This document shows, in pieces, positions 1 through 5,723 of a stretch of DNA of 5,792 nucleotides (within the stretch, counting starts at the first letter, position 1; each line of letters opens with the position of its first letter). A model generated the notes under the pieces. It was not told where the DNA came from. It saw only the letters and a list, made by a program, of their open reading frames with translations, and made no database searches. Position numbers and translations under genes: made by a program. Source of the stretch: an uncultured Acidimicrobiia bacterium (GTDB lineage Bacteria > Actinomycetota > Acidimicrobiia > Spongiisociales > Spongiisociaceae); the NCBI GenBank assembly GCA_937900165.1, contig CALCCX010000109.1, positions 1-5,792 of the forward strand, read 5' to 3'.

Positions 1-56
1 GGATACGGCGACCACCGAGATCTACACTCTTTCCCTACACGACGCTCTTCCGATCT
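1..56. other. Illumina P5 / TruSeq Read 1 adapter (artefact)
   Basis: Positions 2-56 match, without a mismatch, the last 55 bases of the 58-base Illumina universal adapter (P5 flow-cell part joined directly to the Read 1 primer part, ending CTCTTCCGATCT at 45-56). Only the first three adapter bases are missing, and position 1 is G where the adapter has T. No index separates the two parts, which fits the single-index TruSeq layout. This is library sequence left on the contig end, not biology. Genomic DNA begins at 57. The adapter supplies a false in-frame stop codon to the gene that enters it from the right. Confidence 0.98.
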
Positions 57-298
57 CGAGAGACATAGGAGGCAATCGAGTCGCGGAGGACCGCTAGGCC
101 TTGTACGGTCGGATATTGGGAGACCTCAGGGACAGCCGAGCAAAGCGCCTGACGAATGAATTCCGGAGTTGGCTCGCGGGGGTCACCGATGGAAAAATCG
201 ACGAGCGGAACCCCCGCCTCCCGCATGGCCCTCGCCTTGGCCTGAATCGCTGCGATTGGGGAGGCTCCAAGACGGTCAAGTACCGGATTCAGCCGCAT
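57..298 (-). CDS. PLP-dependent class I/II aminotransferase, N-terminal fragment (contig edge)
   Basis: The first 80 residues of a fold-type I aminotransferase are visible; the family is usually about 380-400 residues. Recognisable elements are the N-terminal helix around NPVLDRLGASPIAAI, the substrate-side segment VDFSIGDPREPTPEFI (residues 33-48) and QYPTVQGLAVLRDSIASYV (61-79), equivalent to the usual Y-G-LR-AIA region. The PLP lysine and the rest are missing because the contig ends. The SIGDP-EPTP-FI plus YPT-GL-LR pattern resembles N-succinyl-diaminopimelate aminotransferase (DapC, lysine and peptidoglycan precursor pathway). Eighty residues cannot fix the substrate, so no symbol is given. 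Reading on into the adapter yields a spurious C-terminus RDRKSVV and a stop at 35; the seven residues after Ser80 are artefact, the first codon straddling the junction. The ATG at 298 is the only sensible start. It has no clear Shine-Dalgarno sequence, but a TAGCCT box lies six bases upstream, so the mRNA may be leaderless. The gene is divergent from the small membrane protein gene starting at 404. Confidence 0.85.
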
Positions 299-304
299 CC
301 CAGC

Positions 305-310
305 AGGCTA
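305..310 (-). promoter_or_regulatory. Candidate -10 box of the aminotransferase gene (leaderless)
   Basis: Read on the minus strand this is TAGCCT, a match to the actinobacterial -10 pattern TANNNT. It is followed by six bases (GCTGGG) and then the ATG at 298. That spacing would put transcription start at or next to the start codon. The -35 zone falls inside the inverted repeat at 320-351. Seen: motif and spacing. Inferred: promoter activity. Confidence 0.4.
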
Positions 311-319
311 GCGAGCCCC

Positions 320-351
320 CGATCGCTCCTGGTTCCAACCAGGAGCGATCG
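320..351. repeat. Perfect 15-bp inverted repeat, candidate operator between divergent genes
   Basis: The arms CGATCGCTCCTGGTT (320-334) and AACCAGGAGCGATCG (337-351) are exact reverse complements separated by only CC. The two-base centre is too short for a normal RNA hairpin loop without opening the inner pairs, and neither side is followed by a T run. A DNA site for a dimeric regulator is therefore more likely than a terminator. It lies about 22-53 bp upstream of the presumed start of the leftward aminotransferase gene, covering its -35 zone. It is about 53 bp or more upstream of the presumed start of the rightward gene at 404. Repression of the first and activation or co-control of the second would fit. 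Each arm also ends in the hexamer CGATCG, which is over-represented across the window. No regulator gene is visible here. Confidence 0.75.
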
Positions 352-391
352 CAGCCCAGTGTGCACCCACTTCACGACTCGATATCGGCCG

Positions 392-397
392 TACAAT
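392..397 (+). promoter_or_regulatory. Candidate -10 box of the exported-protein gene (leaderless)
   Basis: TACAAT matches TANNNT and the sigma-70 -10 consensus closely. Six bases (CTGGCG) separate it from the ATG at 404, so transcription would start at the start codon. No Shine-Dalgarno sequence lies between. A weak -35 candidate, TTCACG at 371-376, has a short 15-bp spacer. The flanking CGTACAATC closely resembles CGTAGAATC in front of ligA. Confidence 0.5.
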
Positions 398-403
398 CTG
401 GCG

Positions 404-808
404 ATGCAGCCTCGCACCTATCGAATAATCTACATTGCCCTGGCAACGGCCTTGGCTCTGACAGTCGTCGGGACAATTCTTCTTGTCGATCGGCAGGGCG
501 AAGCGCCAGAGCTGCCGACCCCCCTCGAGGCAATAACTCCGGGTCCAAACGAACAGGTCCTGAGGCAGGCGTTTCTTCAGATCGACCTCCCAATCGGATA
601 CGAGATCGAGCTGACCGTCGACAATTTCGTCATCCCCACCGAGGAAATCGGATACGTCGCCGGGACGGGAGTGTTCACTTGGTCCCCAGGGGTCGACCGA
701 ACCTTCCTCGAATGGACCCCTGGTCCTCACGAGGTCTCGGTCCGCTGGAAGACGGTCGTCGGATTGCCGGATCCAGGAGAATTCAGTTGGACGTTCAGAA
801 CGTACTGA
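404..808 (+). CDS. Small membrane-anchored exported protein of unknown function
   Basis: The product is 134 residues. Residues 1-7 are a short basic cytoplasmic tail (Arg4, Arg7) and residues 8-28 (IIYIALATALALTVVGTILLV) form one hydrophobic segment with no lipobox and no clear signal-peptidase site. This fits an N-terminal anchor with the remainder outside. A Pro/Glu-rich linker (about 32-42) leads into a beta-rich domain of about 90 residues: AITPGPNEQVLRQAFLQIDL (43-62), GYEIELTVDNFVIPTEEI (65-82), the turn PGPHEVSVRW (106-115) and the C-terminal strand FSWTFRTY. This pattern (polar strand, 'defence-style' IP loop, PG-H-V-V-W turn, W-F end) suggests an Ig-like or Big-type fold. From memory, similar proteins occur in Acidimicrobiia; I know no assigned function. 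The frame is open further upstream to 101, but the ATG at 404 is chosen because the hydrophobic anchor starts directly after it and TACAAT sits six bases before it. The gene converges with the lipoprotein gene, with 34 bp between the stops. Confidence 0.75.
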   Translation: MQPRTYRIIYIALATALALTVVGTILLVDRQGEAPELPTPLEAITPGPNEQVLRQAFLQIDLPIGYEIELTVDNFVIPTEEIGYVAGTGVFTWSPGVDRTFLEWTPGPHEVSVRWKTVVGLPDPGEFSWTFRTY

Positions 809-842
809 TCCAGGTTTGTGCTACCAAGGTCCGGGTTCAGCC

Positions 843-1397
843 TCAACCGGCCTCGTCGATCTCCAGCGGACACACCTGGTTGTCCGGCGCCGACTGACCG
901 AACTGGTCGACGAACGCCCTGATGGTCGATCGATCGAATTCCTCCAGCGGAAGCAACTTCGTCCAAGCAGACAAGACAATCGGATGGTCAAGGCCTGGTT
1001 TCGGTGCGGCGAGCACCCCTCCACCGATTTCGACCACCAGTTCCTCGAGTCCTACGACTTCAGCGAGCTCGAGCGCTGGTTGATAGTTGATCACTACCGA
1101 GCCACGCCTCAGGCTGTGAACCAAGTAGATCTCTGGAATGGCCTGGCGGTAGTTGCCACACCCGGCCCAGCGATCCGCGTACGGACCTGAAGTCGCCGGG
1201 TCGGAGTTGAAATCCGGATCAGGGATGCCACCGGAAACTATGCCCCTGGTGGCCTCGGCGCTCAGCTCTTCGGACTCCATTGCCTCAAACGACTCTGGGC
1301 TGAGTGAGATCGGATCAGGAACCGGGTCTGTTGATCCGCAGGCTGCGGCCACCAGGATCACCGCAATACCCAAACCCAGAAGTCTGCCAGGTCTCAT
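843..1397 (-). CDS. DUF3105-like lipoprotein, translationally coupled to ligA
   Basis: The product is 184 residues. A basic N-terminus (Arg2, Arg5) and a hydrophobic core end in the lipobox LVAAAC, with Cys20 as the predicted lipidated residue, so the mature protein is attached to the outer face of the membrane. An acidic, Ser/Pro-rich linker (about 21-60) follows. The folded part holds SGPYADRW (70-77), NYRQAIPEIYLVHSLRRG (82-99) and VVINYQP (101-107). This resembles the DUF3105 signature (TSGPHY, then LVHNLEHGGVV, then Y). Two histidines usual in that signature are replaced here (Tyr73 and Arg98), while His94 remains. The mature domain has only two cysteines, Cys80 and Cys176, which could form a disulfide. 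The ATG overlaps the ligA stop as ATGA, and GAGG lies seven bases upstream of it, inside the end of ligA, so expression should depend on ligA translation. DUF3105 has no established function. A direct role in ligation is unlikely given the opposite sides of the membrane. Confidence 0.8.
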   Translation of the reverse strand: MRPGRLLGLGIAVILVAAACGSTDPVPDPISLSPESFEAMESEELSAEATRGIVSGGIPDPDFNSDPATSGPYADRWAGCGNYRQAIPEIYLVHSLRRGSVVINYQPALELAEVVGLEELVVEIGGGVLAAPKPGLDHPIVLSAWTKLLPLEEFDRSTIRAFVDQFGQSAPDNQVCPLEIDEAG

Positions 1398-3418
1398 TGG
1401 AGAACCTCGGGGCCGTGCTCCAACAATTGTAGGAACCTGGCCTCATCCAGAATCGGCACACCAAGCTCTTGCGCCTTGCCGAGCTTCGAACCGGGTGCTG
1501 CCCCTGCCACAAGAGCAGTGGTCTTTTTCGAGACCGAAGAGGTCACCTTTCCACCTCGGTCTTCGACGGCCACCTTGGCTGCATCTCGTCCGATCGATTC
1601 GAGGGATCCTGTGATGACCAATGTGACCCCGGCGAGTTGACTCGTATCGATCCCGTCCGGCTCCGGGTCTTCGAGCCGCACCCCACCGAGACGCAGTCGC
1701 TCCACCAAATCCCGATTGGCCGGATCGCGGGCCCATTCGACCACAGAGGCTGCAATGATCGGCCCTACACCTTCCACGTCGGCTATCTGCTCCTCTGTGG
1801 CCTCCATCAGAGAATCGATCGAACGGAAGGTCTTCGCCAGAAGCCTGGCGACCGTGCCCCCAACATGGCGCACCCCGAGTCCGACGAGAAGGTTTGCGAT
1901 CGGGCGGTCCCTGGCCTCGTCGATTCCGGCCATCAGATTGTTGACCGAGGTTTCTCCCCATCCCTCGAACTCGAGCAACTGGTCAGGTTCGAGGAAGAAG
2001 ATGTCCGCCGGGCCCTTGATCAGATCATTCGAGAGGAGCAGATCTACGGTCTTGTAACCCATGCCCTCGATGTCCATGGCACCACGCGCTGCGAAATGGA
2101 ACAACCACTCCCTGATCCGCTGAGGACATTCGAGGCCACCACTACACCTGGCGTCCTTTTCACCCTGTGGCCTCACGATCGGATTACCGCAAAACGGGCA
2201 ATCCGCGGGCATATGCCATTCTTGTTCCACACCGGTCCGGAGTGAAGTAACTGGACCAACCACCTCCGGAATGACGTCGCCTGCCCGTCTGACCACAACC
2301 TGGTCACCGATTCTGACGTCTTTGCGATGGACCTCGTCTTCGTTGTGCAAGGTGGCCATCCCGACATTGGCGCCTCCAACGAAAACTGGCTCGAGAACCG
2401 CGAACGGGGTCGCCCGACCGGTACGCCCGATGTTGATCTCAATCCCGTTCAGCCTGGTCATCTGCTCCTCAGGCGCGAACTTGTAGGCGATCGCCCAGCG
2501 GGGTGCCTTGGAGGTGAACCCGAGTTCGGCTTGATCGGCCAGGGAATCCACCTTGACGACTACTCCGTCTGTTTGGTATTCGAAGCCGTTGCGACGTTTC
2601 TCGATCGAGGCCACATATTCGACAACTCCTGCCAGATCGGGGGTGACCGACAGCTCCGGGTTGGTCCGCAGGCCGAGTGACCGCAGGTATTCGATGGTCT
2701 GCGAATGCGAGACCAGATCTGGGCCACCTTCCATGTTTCCGAGCTGATATACCCAGATCGAGACGTTTCGGTCGGCGGTGATCGAGGGATCTTTCTGTCG
2801 CACAGCGCCAACGGCTGCATTGCGAGCATTGATGAATGGACGGTCCCCTGCCTCGGATTGTTTGCGGTTGAGATCGTCGAAGACGTCGAGCGCCATGTAG
2901 ACCTCTCCACGTACTTCAATCAGCGGGGGGGGATCACCGATCAGTCGCAGCGGGATCGATGCCACTGCGCGCATGTTCTGGGTGATGTCTTCTCCCGTGA
3001 CTCCGTCCCCACGGGTTGCCCCCTGAACCAGAACGCCGTGCTCATAGGTCAGTGAAACTGCCAGCCCATCGATTTTCAACTCGGCGACGTAGCCGCTCGG
3101 TCGCCGACCGAGAAATCGCTCGAGACGAGCCTCCCATGCCTCCAGGTCCTCCGTCGATTCGGCATTGTCAAGCGAGAACAGCCGCTGACGATGGCTGACC
3201 GATCCGAACAATTCCGAAGGCGGCGCACCGACCCGTTGGGTGGGAGAGTCTGGCGTGATCAGCTCGGGATGTGCCTCCTCGATATCGATCAGCTCGCGGA
3301 GCATGGAGTCGAAATCCGCGTCGGAAATCTCGGGTTCGACCAGCACGTAGTAGCGGTACGAGTGATACCGAATTTGTCTACGAAGTTCATCCACCTGAGT
3401 GGCGATAGTTTTTCCCAT
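1394..3418 (-). CDS. ligA: NAD+-dependent DNA ligase LigA
   Basis: LigA joins 5'-phosphate and 3'-hydroxyl ends at nicks, using NAD+ as adenylate donor, in replication and repair. The 674-residue length is normal and all domains are present. Domain Ia (about 1-70) has YRYYVLVEPEISDADFD (21-37) for NMN binding. The nucleotidyltransferase domain has the adenylated lysine Lys115 in ELKIDG (113-118), then RGDGVTGEDIT (136-146), EVRGEVYM (168-175), DGVVVKV (284-290) and WAIAYKF (308-314). The OB fold follows, with GRTGRATPFAVLEPV (331-345) and GDVIPEV (380-386). The zinc finger has four cysteines: Cys407, Cys410, Cys425 and Cys431. Helix-hairpin-helix repeats cover about 445-575, including VGLGVRHVGGTVARLLA (512-528). 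The BRCT domain covers about 592-670 with GVTLVITGSLESIGRDAA (597-614) and GGKVTSSVSKKTTALVAG (622-639). The start ATG is supported by alignment to the family N-terminus and by TAGAAT nine bases upstream; no Shine-Dalgarno sequence is visible. Its stop overlaps the start of the lipoprotein gene. Nothing suggests loss of function. Confidence 0.98.
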   Translation of the reverse strand: MGKTIATQVDELRRQIRYHSYRYYVLVEPEISDADFDSMLRELIDIEEAHPELITPDSPTQRVGAPPSELFGSVSHRQRLFSLDNAESTEDLEAWEARLERFLGRRPSGYVAELKIDGLAVSLTYEHGVLVQGATRGDGVTGEDITQNMRAVASIPLRLIGDPPPLIEVRGEVYMALDVFDDLNRKQSEAGDRPFINARNAAVGAVRQKDPSITADRNVSIWVYQLGNMEGGPDLVSHSQTIEYLRSLGLRTNPELSVTPDLAGVVEYVASIEKRRNGFEYQTDGVVVKVDSLADQAELGFTSKAPRWAIAYKFAPEEQMTRLNGIEINIGRTGRATPFAVLEPVFVGGANVGMATLHNEDEVHRKDVRIGDQVVVRRAGDVIPEVVGPVTSLRTGVEQEWHMPADCPFCGNPIVRPQGEKDARCSGGLECPQRIREWLFHFAARGAMDIEGMGYKTVDLLLSNDLIKGPADIFFLEPDQLLEFEGWGETSVNNLMAGIDEARDRPIANLLVGLGVRHVGGTVARLLAKTFRSIDSLMEATEEQIADVEGVGPIIAASVVEWARDPANRDLVERLRLGGVRLEDPEPDGIDTSQLAGVTLVITGSLESIGRDAAKVAVEDRGGKVTSSVSKKTTALVAGAAPGSKLGKAQELGVPILDEARFLQLLEHGPEVLQ

Positions 3419-3427
3419 GGCCGAAAG

Positions 3428-3433
3428 ATTCTA
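3428..3433 (-). promoter_or_regulatory. Candidate -10 box of ligA
   Basis: On the minus strand this reads TAGAAT, nine bases before the ligA ATG, so the 5' leader would be absent or only a few bases long. GAGACC, 17 bp further upstream, matches the -35 consensus TTGACA at three of six positions. The 97-bp gap after mnmA and this box suggest that ligA has its own promoter even though it lies in the same direction as iscS-mnmA. Confidence 0.45.
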
Positions 3434-3487
3434 CGCCGTCGTGGCCATACGGTCTCGCGGCGGTTCGGAAATTGGAACGGTTTCGAT

Positions 3488-3512
3488 TGGTCCAGCCCCG
3501 AGAGGCAGACCA
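3488..3512 (-). terminator. Small hairpin just after mnmA (weak terminator candidate)
   Basis: Three bases past the mnmA stop, the minus-strand transcript can fold TGGTC with GACCA (3508-3512 with 3488-3492) and, inside that, GCC with GGC (3504-3506 with 3495-3497), with a mismatch between the two stems. The bases after it are ATCGAAACC, with no U run, so this is not a canonical intrinsic terminator. It could slow or partly stop transcription, or protect the mRNA end. It may also be chance. Confidence 0.25.
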
Positions 3513-3515
3513 TTG

Positions 3516-4583
3516 TCATTCCCGGCTGGTTGAGGTGATGATGGCGCCGCCTAGGACATCGTCGCCTTGGTAGAAGGCGATCGTCTGGCCGGCCGCGATC
3601 GCGGTCTGCGGAGCTGTGAATCGGATCTCGATTTCGTCGCCGTTCGCCCAAAACATCGCTGGAGCCGCCACACCGTGGGCCCGGTACTGGGCCTCGACAT
3701 GGGGATCTGCCGGTGGCTCGCCATCAACCCAACTCGCCTCTGACGCATAGACGGTCCTCACTGCAAGATCATCCTTGCGGCCGAGCGTGACCTCGGCCGA
3801 ATCTGGGTCGATCGCGGTGACATAACGGGGCTCGCCGAGCGCCAAGCCGATTCCCCGCCGCTGACCAATTGTGAAGTTCGTATACCCGTCGTGACGCCCA
3901 ATGAACGCACCTTGGGTGTCGACCAAATCTCCGGCAACCACGACCTCGGGGGCCAACTCGTCCAGGAAACTGCGATAATCACGATCGCCTACGAAGCAGA
4001 TGTCCTGGCTTTCGGCCTTGTCGGCGGTTCGCAAAGAGAGCGAGGCCGCAAACTCCCGCGTCTCCGCCTTGTTCAGCCAACCGACGGGAAAGCGGACCCT
4101 GGCCAATTGTTCCTGGCCCAGCATCGAGAGCACGTACGACTGATCCTTCAAGACGTCGACGCCTCGCCGCAGCATCCAGCGGCCGTCTCGCTCAACGACC
4201 TGGGCATAGTGACCGGTGACCACGACGTCCGCGTCGAACTCCGCAGCTTGTTTGAGTAGATGGTTGAATTTCACGGTCCGGTTGCACTCGATGCATGGGT
4301 TGGGAGTGCGCCCATGGGCATATTCATCGATGAACCGCTCCACGACTCCTGCCATGAAGACATCTGAGTAATCCAAGACGTAGTACGGGATGTCGAGCTG
4401 AGCGGCCACTCTCCTGGCGTCCTCGGCATCCGAAACGGTGCAGCATCCAGCAGTGGGCGCCTGCCCATCCGGGCCGGACCAGAGCTTTAGGGTGACCCCG
4501 ACGACGTCGTAACCCTCTTCCACCATCATCGCCGCCGCCACCGAAGAATCGACTCCTCCTGACATCGCAACCAGCACCTTCAT
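3516..4583 (-). CDS. mnmA: tRNA-specific 2-thiouridylase MnmA
   Basis: MnmA activates uridine 34 of the Lys, Glu and Gln tRNAs with ATP and replaces its 2-oxygen with sulfur, acting in the cytoplasm. The 355-residue length is typical. The N-terminal PP-loop ATPase domain has the ATP-binding SGGVDSS (8-14) and GCCTVSDAEDARRVA (46-60). The catalytic nucleophile is Cys97 in TPNPCIECN (93-101), and the second catalytic cysteine is Cys196 in SQDICFV (192-198). Other family marks are GHYAQV (124-129), KDQSYVL (146-152) and GYTNFTIGQRRGIG (233-246), followed by the C-terminal beta-barrel domain with YRAHGVAAPA (300-309). The ATG overlaps the iscS stop as ATGA, and GGAGG lies ten bases upstream within iscS, so the two genes should be translated together. 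The neighbour supplies the sulfur: IscS makes the persulfide that MnmA uses. All key residues are present. Confidence 0.97.
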   Translation of the reverse strand: MKVLVAMSGGVDSSVAAAMMVEEGYDVVGVTLKLWSGPDGQAPTAGCCTVSDAEDARRVAAQLDIPYYVLDYSDVFMAGVVERFIDEYAHGRTPNPCIECNRTVKFNHLLKQAAEFDADVVVTGHYAQVVERDGRWMLRRGVDVLKDQSYVLSMLGQEQLARVRFPVGWLNKAETREFAASLSLRTADKAESQDICFVGDRDYRSFLDELAPEVVVAGDLVDTQGAFIGRHDGYTNFTIGQRRGIGLALGEPRYVTAIDPDSAEVTLGRKDDLAVRTVYASEASWVDGEPPADPHVEAQYRAHGVAAPAMFWANGDEIEIRFTAPQTAIAAGQTIAFYQGDDVLGGAIITSTSRE

Positions 4584-5710
4584 GCTCGCAAAGCCTCCAC
4601 CTCTTGGGTGACAATCCTCGCGACGGTCTCACCATCGCCGGCCAGGGTCGTCCAACCGAACGTGAACCTCAAACACTGGCGCGCCTCGTCAGGTGTCATG
4701 CCCATCGCCTCGAGGACGTGGGACACGGTCGCTGCTCCTGACTGACAAGCGCTGGCGGCCGAAGCAGCCACCCCCGCCCGGTCGAGGCGAACCAATAGGG
4801 TCTCGTTGCGGATGCCAGGGATCGAGACGTGAGAGTGGGAACTCAGCCGATCAGCTTCGGCAACCGTCGCGACCACGCCGGGCAGACGCTTCACCAAAGC
4901 TGCCTCAAAAGCGTCGCGCTCGGTCGTGACAAGATCGACGACCTCATCTCGGTGTTTTTCGGCCAACTCCATCGCCGTTGCCATGCCCACCACCCCCATC
5001 ACGTTGTGGGTGCCGGACCGCCTACCGAGCTCCTGCCCACCCCCGTGCAACACCGGCTCGAGGGCCACTCCTTCCCGAACGAACAGCAGCCCGACTCCTC
5101 TCGGACCACCGAACTTGTGCGCCGCCAACGATAGGAGGTCCACTCCGAGAACTTTGACGTCGATCGATCGGGTGGCAAAGGCCTGCACGGCGTCAGTATG
5201 CGTCAAGGCAGCCCGATCGGCCATTGCGGAGGCCACCTCGGCCACTGCCTGCACAACGCCGGTCTCGTTGTTGGCCAACATCACCGACACTACCGAAGTA
5301 CGATCATCGACCAGCGCGGCCACTGCCTGGGGGTTCACGCGGCCGAATCGATCCACCTCGGCTTGAACGACCGGTCTCCCGAGCCGCTCGACGAAAGTGG
5401 CGCTCTCGATCACCGCCTCGTGTTCGGTAGGTGATATCACCACGCCGCCGGGTGAGCCACCCGCCAGGGCGGCGCCCTTGATGGCGAGGTTGTCGGCTTC
5501 GGTCCCGCCCCCCGTGAAGACGATTTCGAGCGGCTCGGCGCCGATCAGCGCGGCGGCTCGCTCCCTGGCTTCCTCGAGTGCGTTCTTGGCCCGCCGCGAG
5601 ATCCCGTGACTGCCGGAGGAATTCCCAAACGCCTCGCCACCGAACGGCTCCATCGCCGACCACACCTCTGGCCGCATCGGCGTAGTAGCCGCATGATCCA
5701 CGTAGTACAT
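4580..5710 (-). CDS. iscS: Cysteine desulfurase IscS/NifS family
   Basis: This PLP enzyme converts L-cysteine to L-alanine and holds the sulfur as a cysteine persulfide for transfer to acceptors. The 376 residues match the family core; E. coli IscS (404) is longer. The N-terminus YYVDHAATTP (2-11) is the usual start of the family. PLP-site residues are TGGGTEADN (66-74), His97 in SPTEHEAV, Asn148 in NNETG, Asp173 and Gln176 in HTDAVQ, and the Schiff-base lysine Lys199 in AAHKFGGPRG (196-205). GGGQELGRRSGTHN (223-236) binds substrate and cofactor. The persulfide cysteine is Cys322 in ASACQSGA. The ATG at 5710 is chosen because it directly precedes the conserved YYVDHAATTP; the frame is open upstream to a TTG at 5779, but those extra residues do not resemble the family. 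The gene is coupled to mnmA by a four-base overlap. This suggests that tRNA thiolation is its main job, as with the YrvO-MnmA pair of Bacillus subtilis. General Fe-S cluster supply cannot be excluded. Confidence 0.95.
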   Translation of the reverse strand: MYYVDHAATTPMRPEVWSAMEPFGGEAFGNSSGSHGISRRAKNALEEARERAAALIGAEPLEIVFTGGGTEADNLAIKGAALAGGSPGGVVISPTEHEAVIESATFVERLGRPVVQAEVDRFGRVNPQAVAALVDDRTSVVSVMLANNETGVVQAVAEVASAMADRAALTHTDAVQAFATRSIDVKVLGVDLLSLAAHKFGGPRGVGLLFVREGVALEPVLHGGGQELGRRSGTHNVMGVVGMATAMELAEKHRDEVVDLVTTERDAFEAALVKRLPGVVATVAEADRLSSHSHVSIPGIRNETLLVRLDRAGVAASAASACQSGAATVSHVLEAMGMTPDEARQCLRFTFGWTTLAGDGETVARIVTQEVEALRA

Positions 5711-5717
5711 CGCAACG

Positions 5718-5723
5718 ATTCTC
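5718..5723 (-). promoter_or_regulatory. Possible -10 box of iscS
   Basis: The minus strand reads GAGAAT, seven bases before the iscS ATG, in the context GCGAGAATC, similar to CGTAGAATC before ligA. It lacks the first T of TANNNT. A second option is TAAGGT at 5769-5774, which would give a leader of about 50 bases. No strong Shine-Dalgarno sequence is present upstream of the ATG. The rest of 5711-5792 holds nothing else I can support. Confidence 0.25.

Noticed and set aside
101..403. Upstream extension of the plus-strand frame that contains the exported protein gene
   Set aside because: It would lie antisense to the aminotransferase N-terminus and across the palindrome, and would place the membrane anchor about 100 residues into the protein. 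The ATG at 404 fits the topology and the -10 box.
308..730. 140-codon minus-strand open frame opposite the exported protein gene
   Set aside because: It overlaps the palindrome and both presumed promoter regions and has no family resemblance; the opposite strand encodes a coherent anchored protein.
791..803. Palindrome ACGTTC-A-GAACGT near the end of the exported protein gene
   Set aside because: It is short, inside coding sequence, and its one-base centre cannot form an RNA loop; chance is sufficient.
831..850. Possible hairpin CCGGGTT / AACCGG between the convergent genes
   Set aside because: The stem is short and bulged, it includes the lipoprotein stop codon, and no T run follows on either strand, so it is not supported as a terminator.
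1469..2245. 258-codon plus-strand open frame antisense to ligA
   Set aside because: It is fully inside a well-supported ligA coding region, shows no recognisable domain, and is cysteine- and histidine-rich in the manner of antisense frames of GC-rich genes.
2925..2932. Run of eight G (C on the ligA strand), a possible slippage or phase-variation site
   Set aside because: It encodes three prolines of LigA (GDPPPL, residues 161-166) in a continuous, correct frame. Switching off an essential ligase makes no sense, and there is no sign of a frameshift.
3460..3487. GTTC/GAAC elements upstream of ligA that suggest an SOS (LexA) box
   Set aside because: The spacing and bases do not match the actinobacterial GAAC-N4-GTTC core; at least two positions fail.
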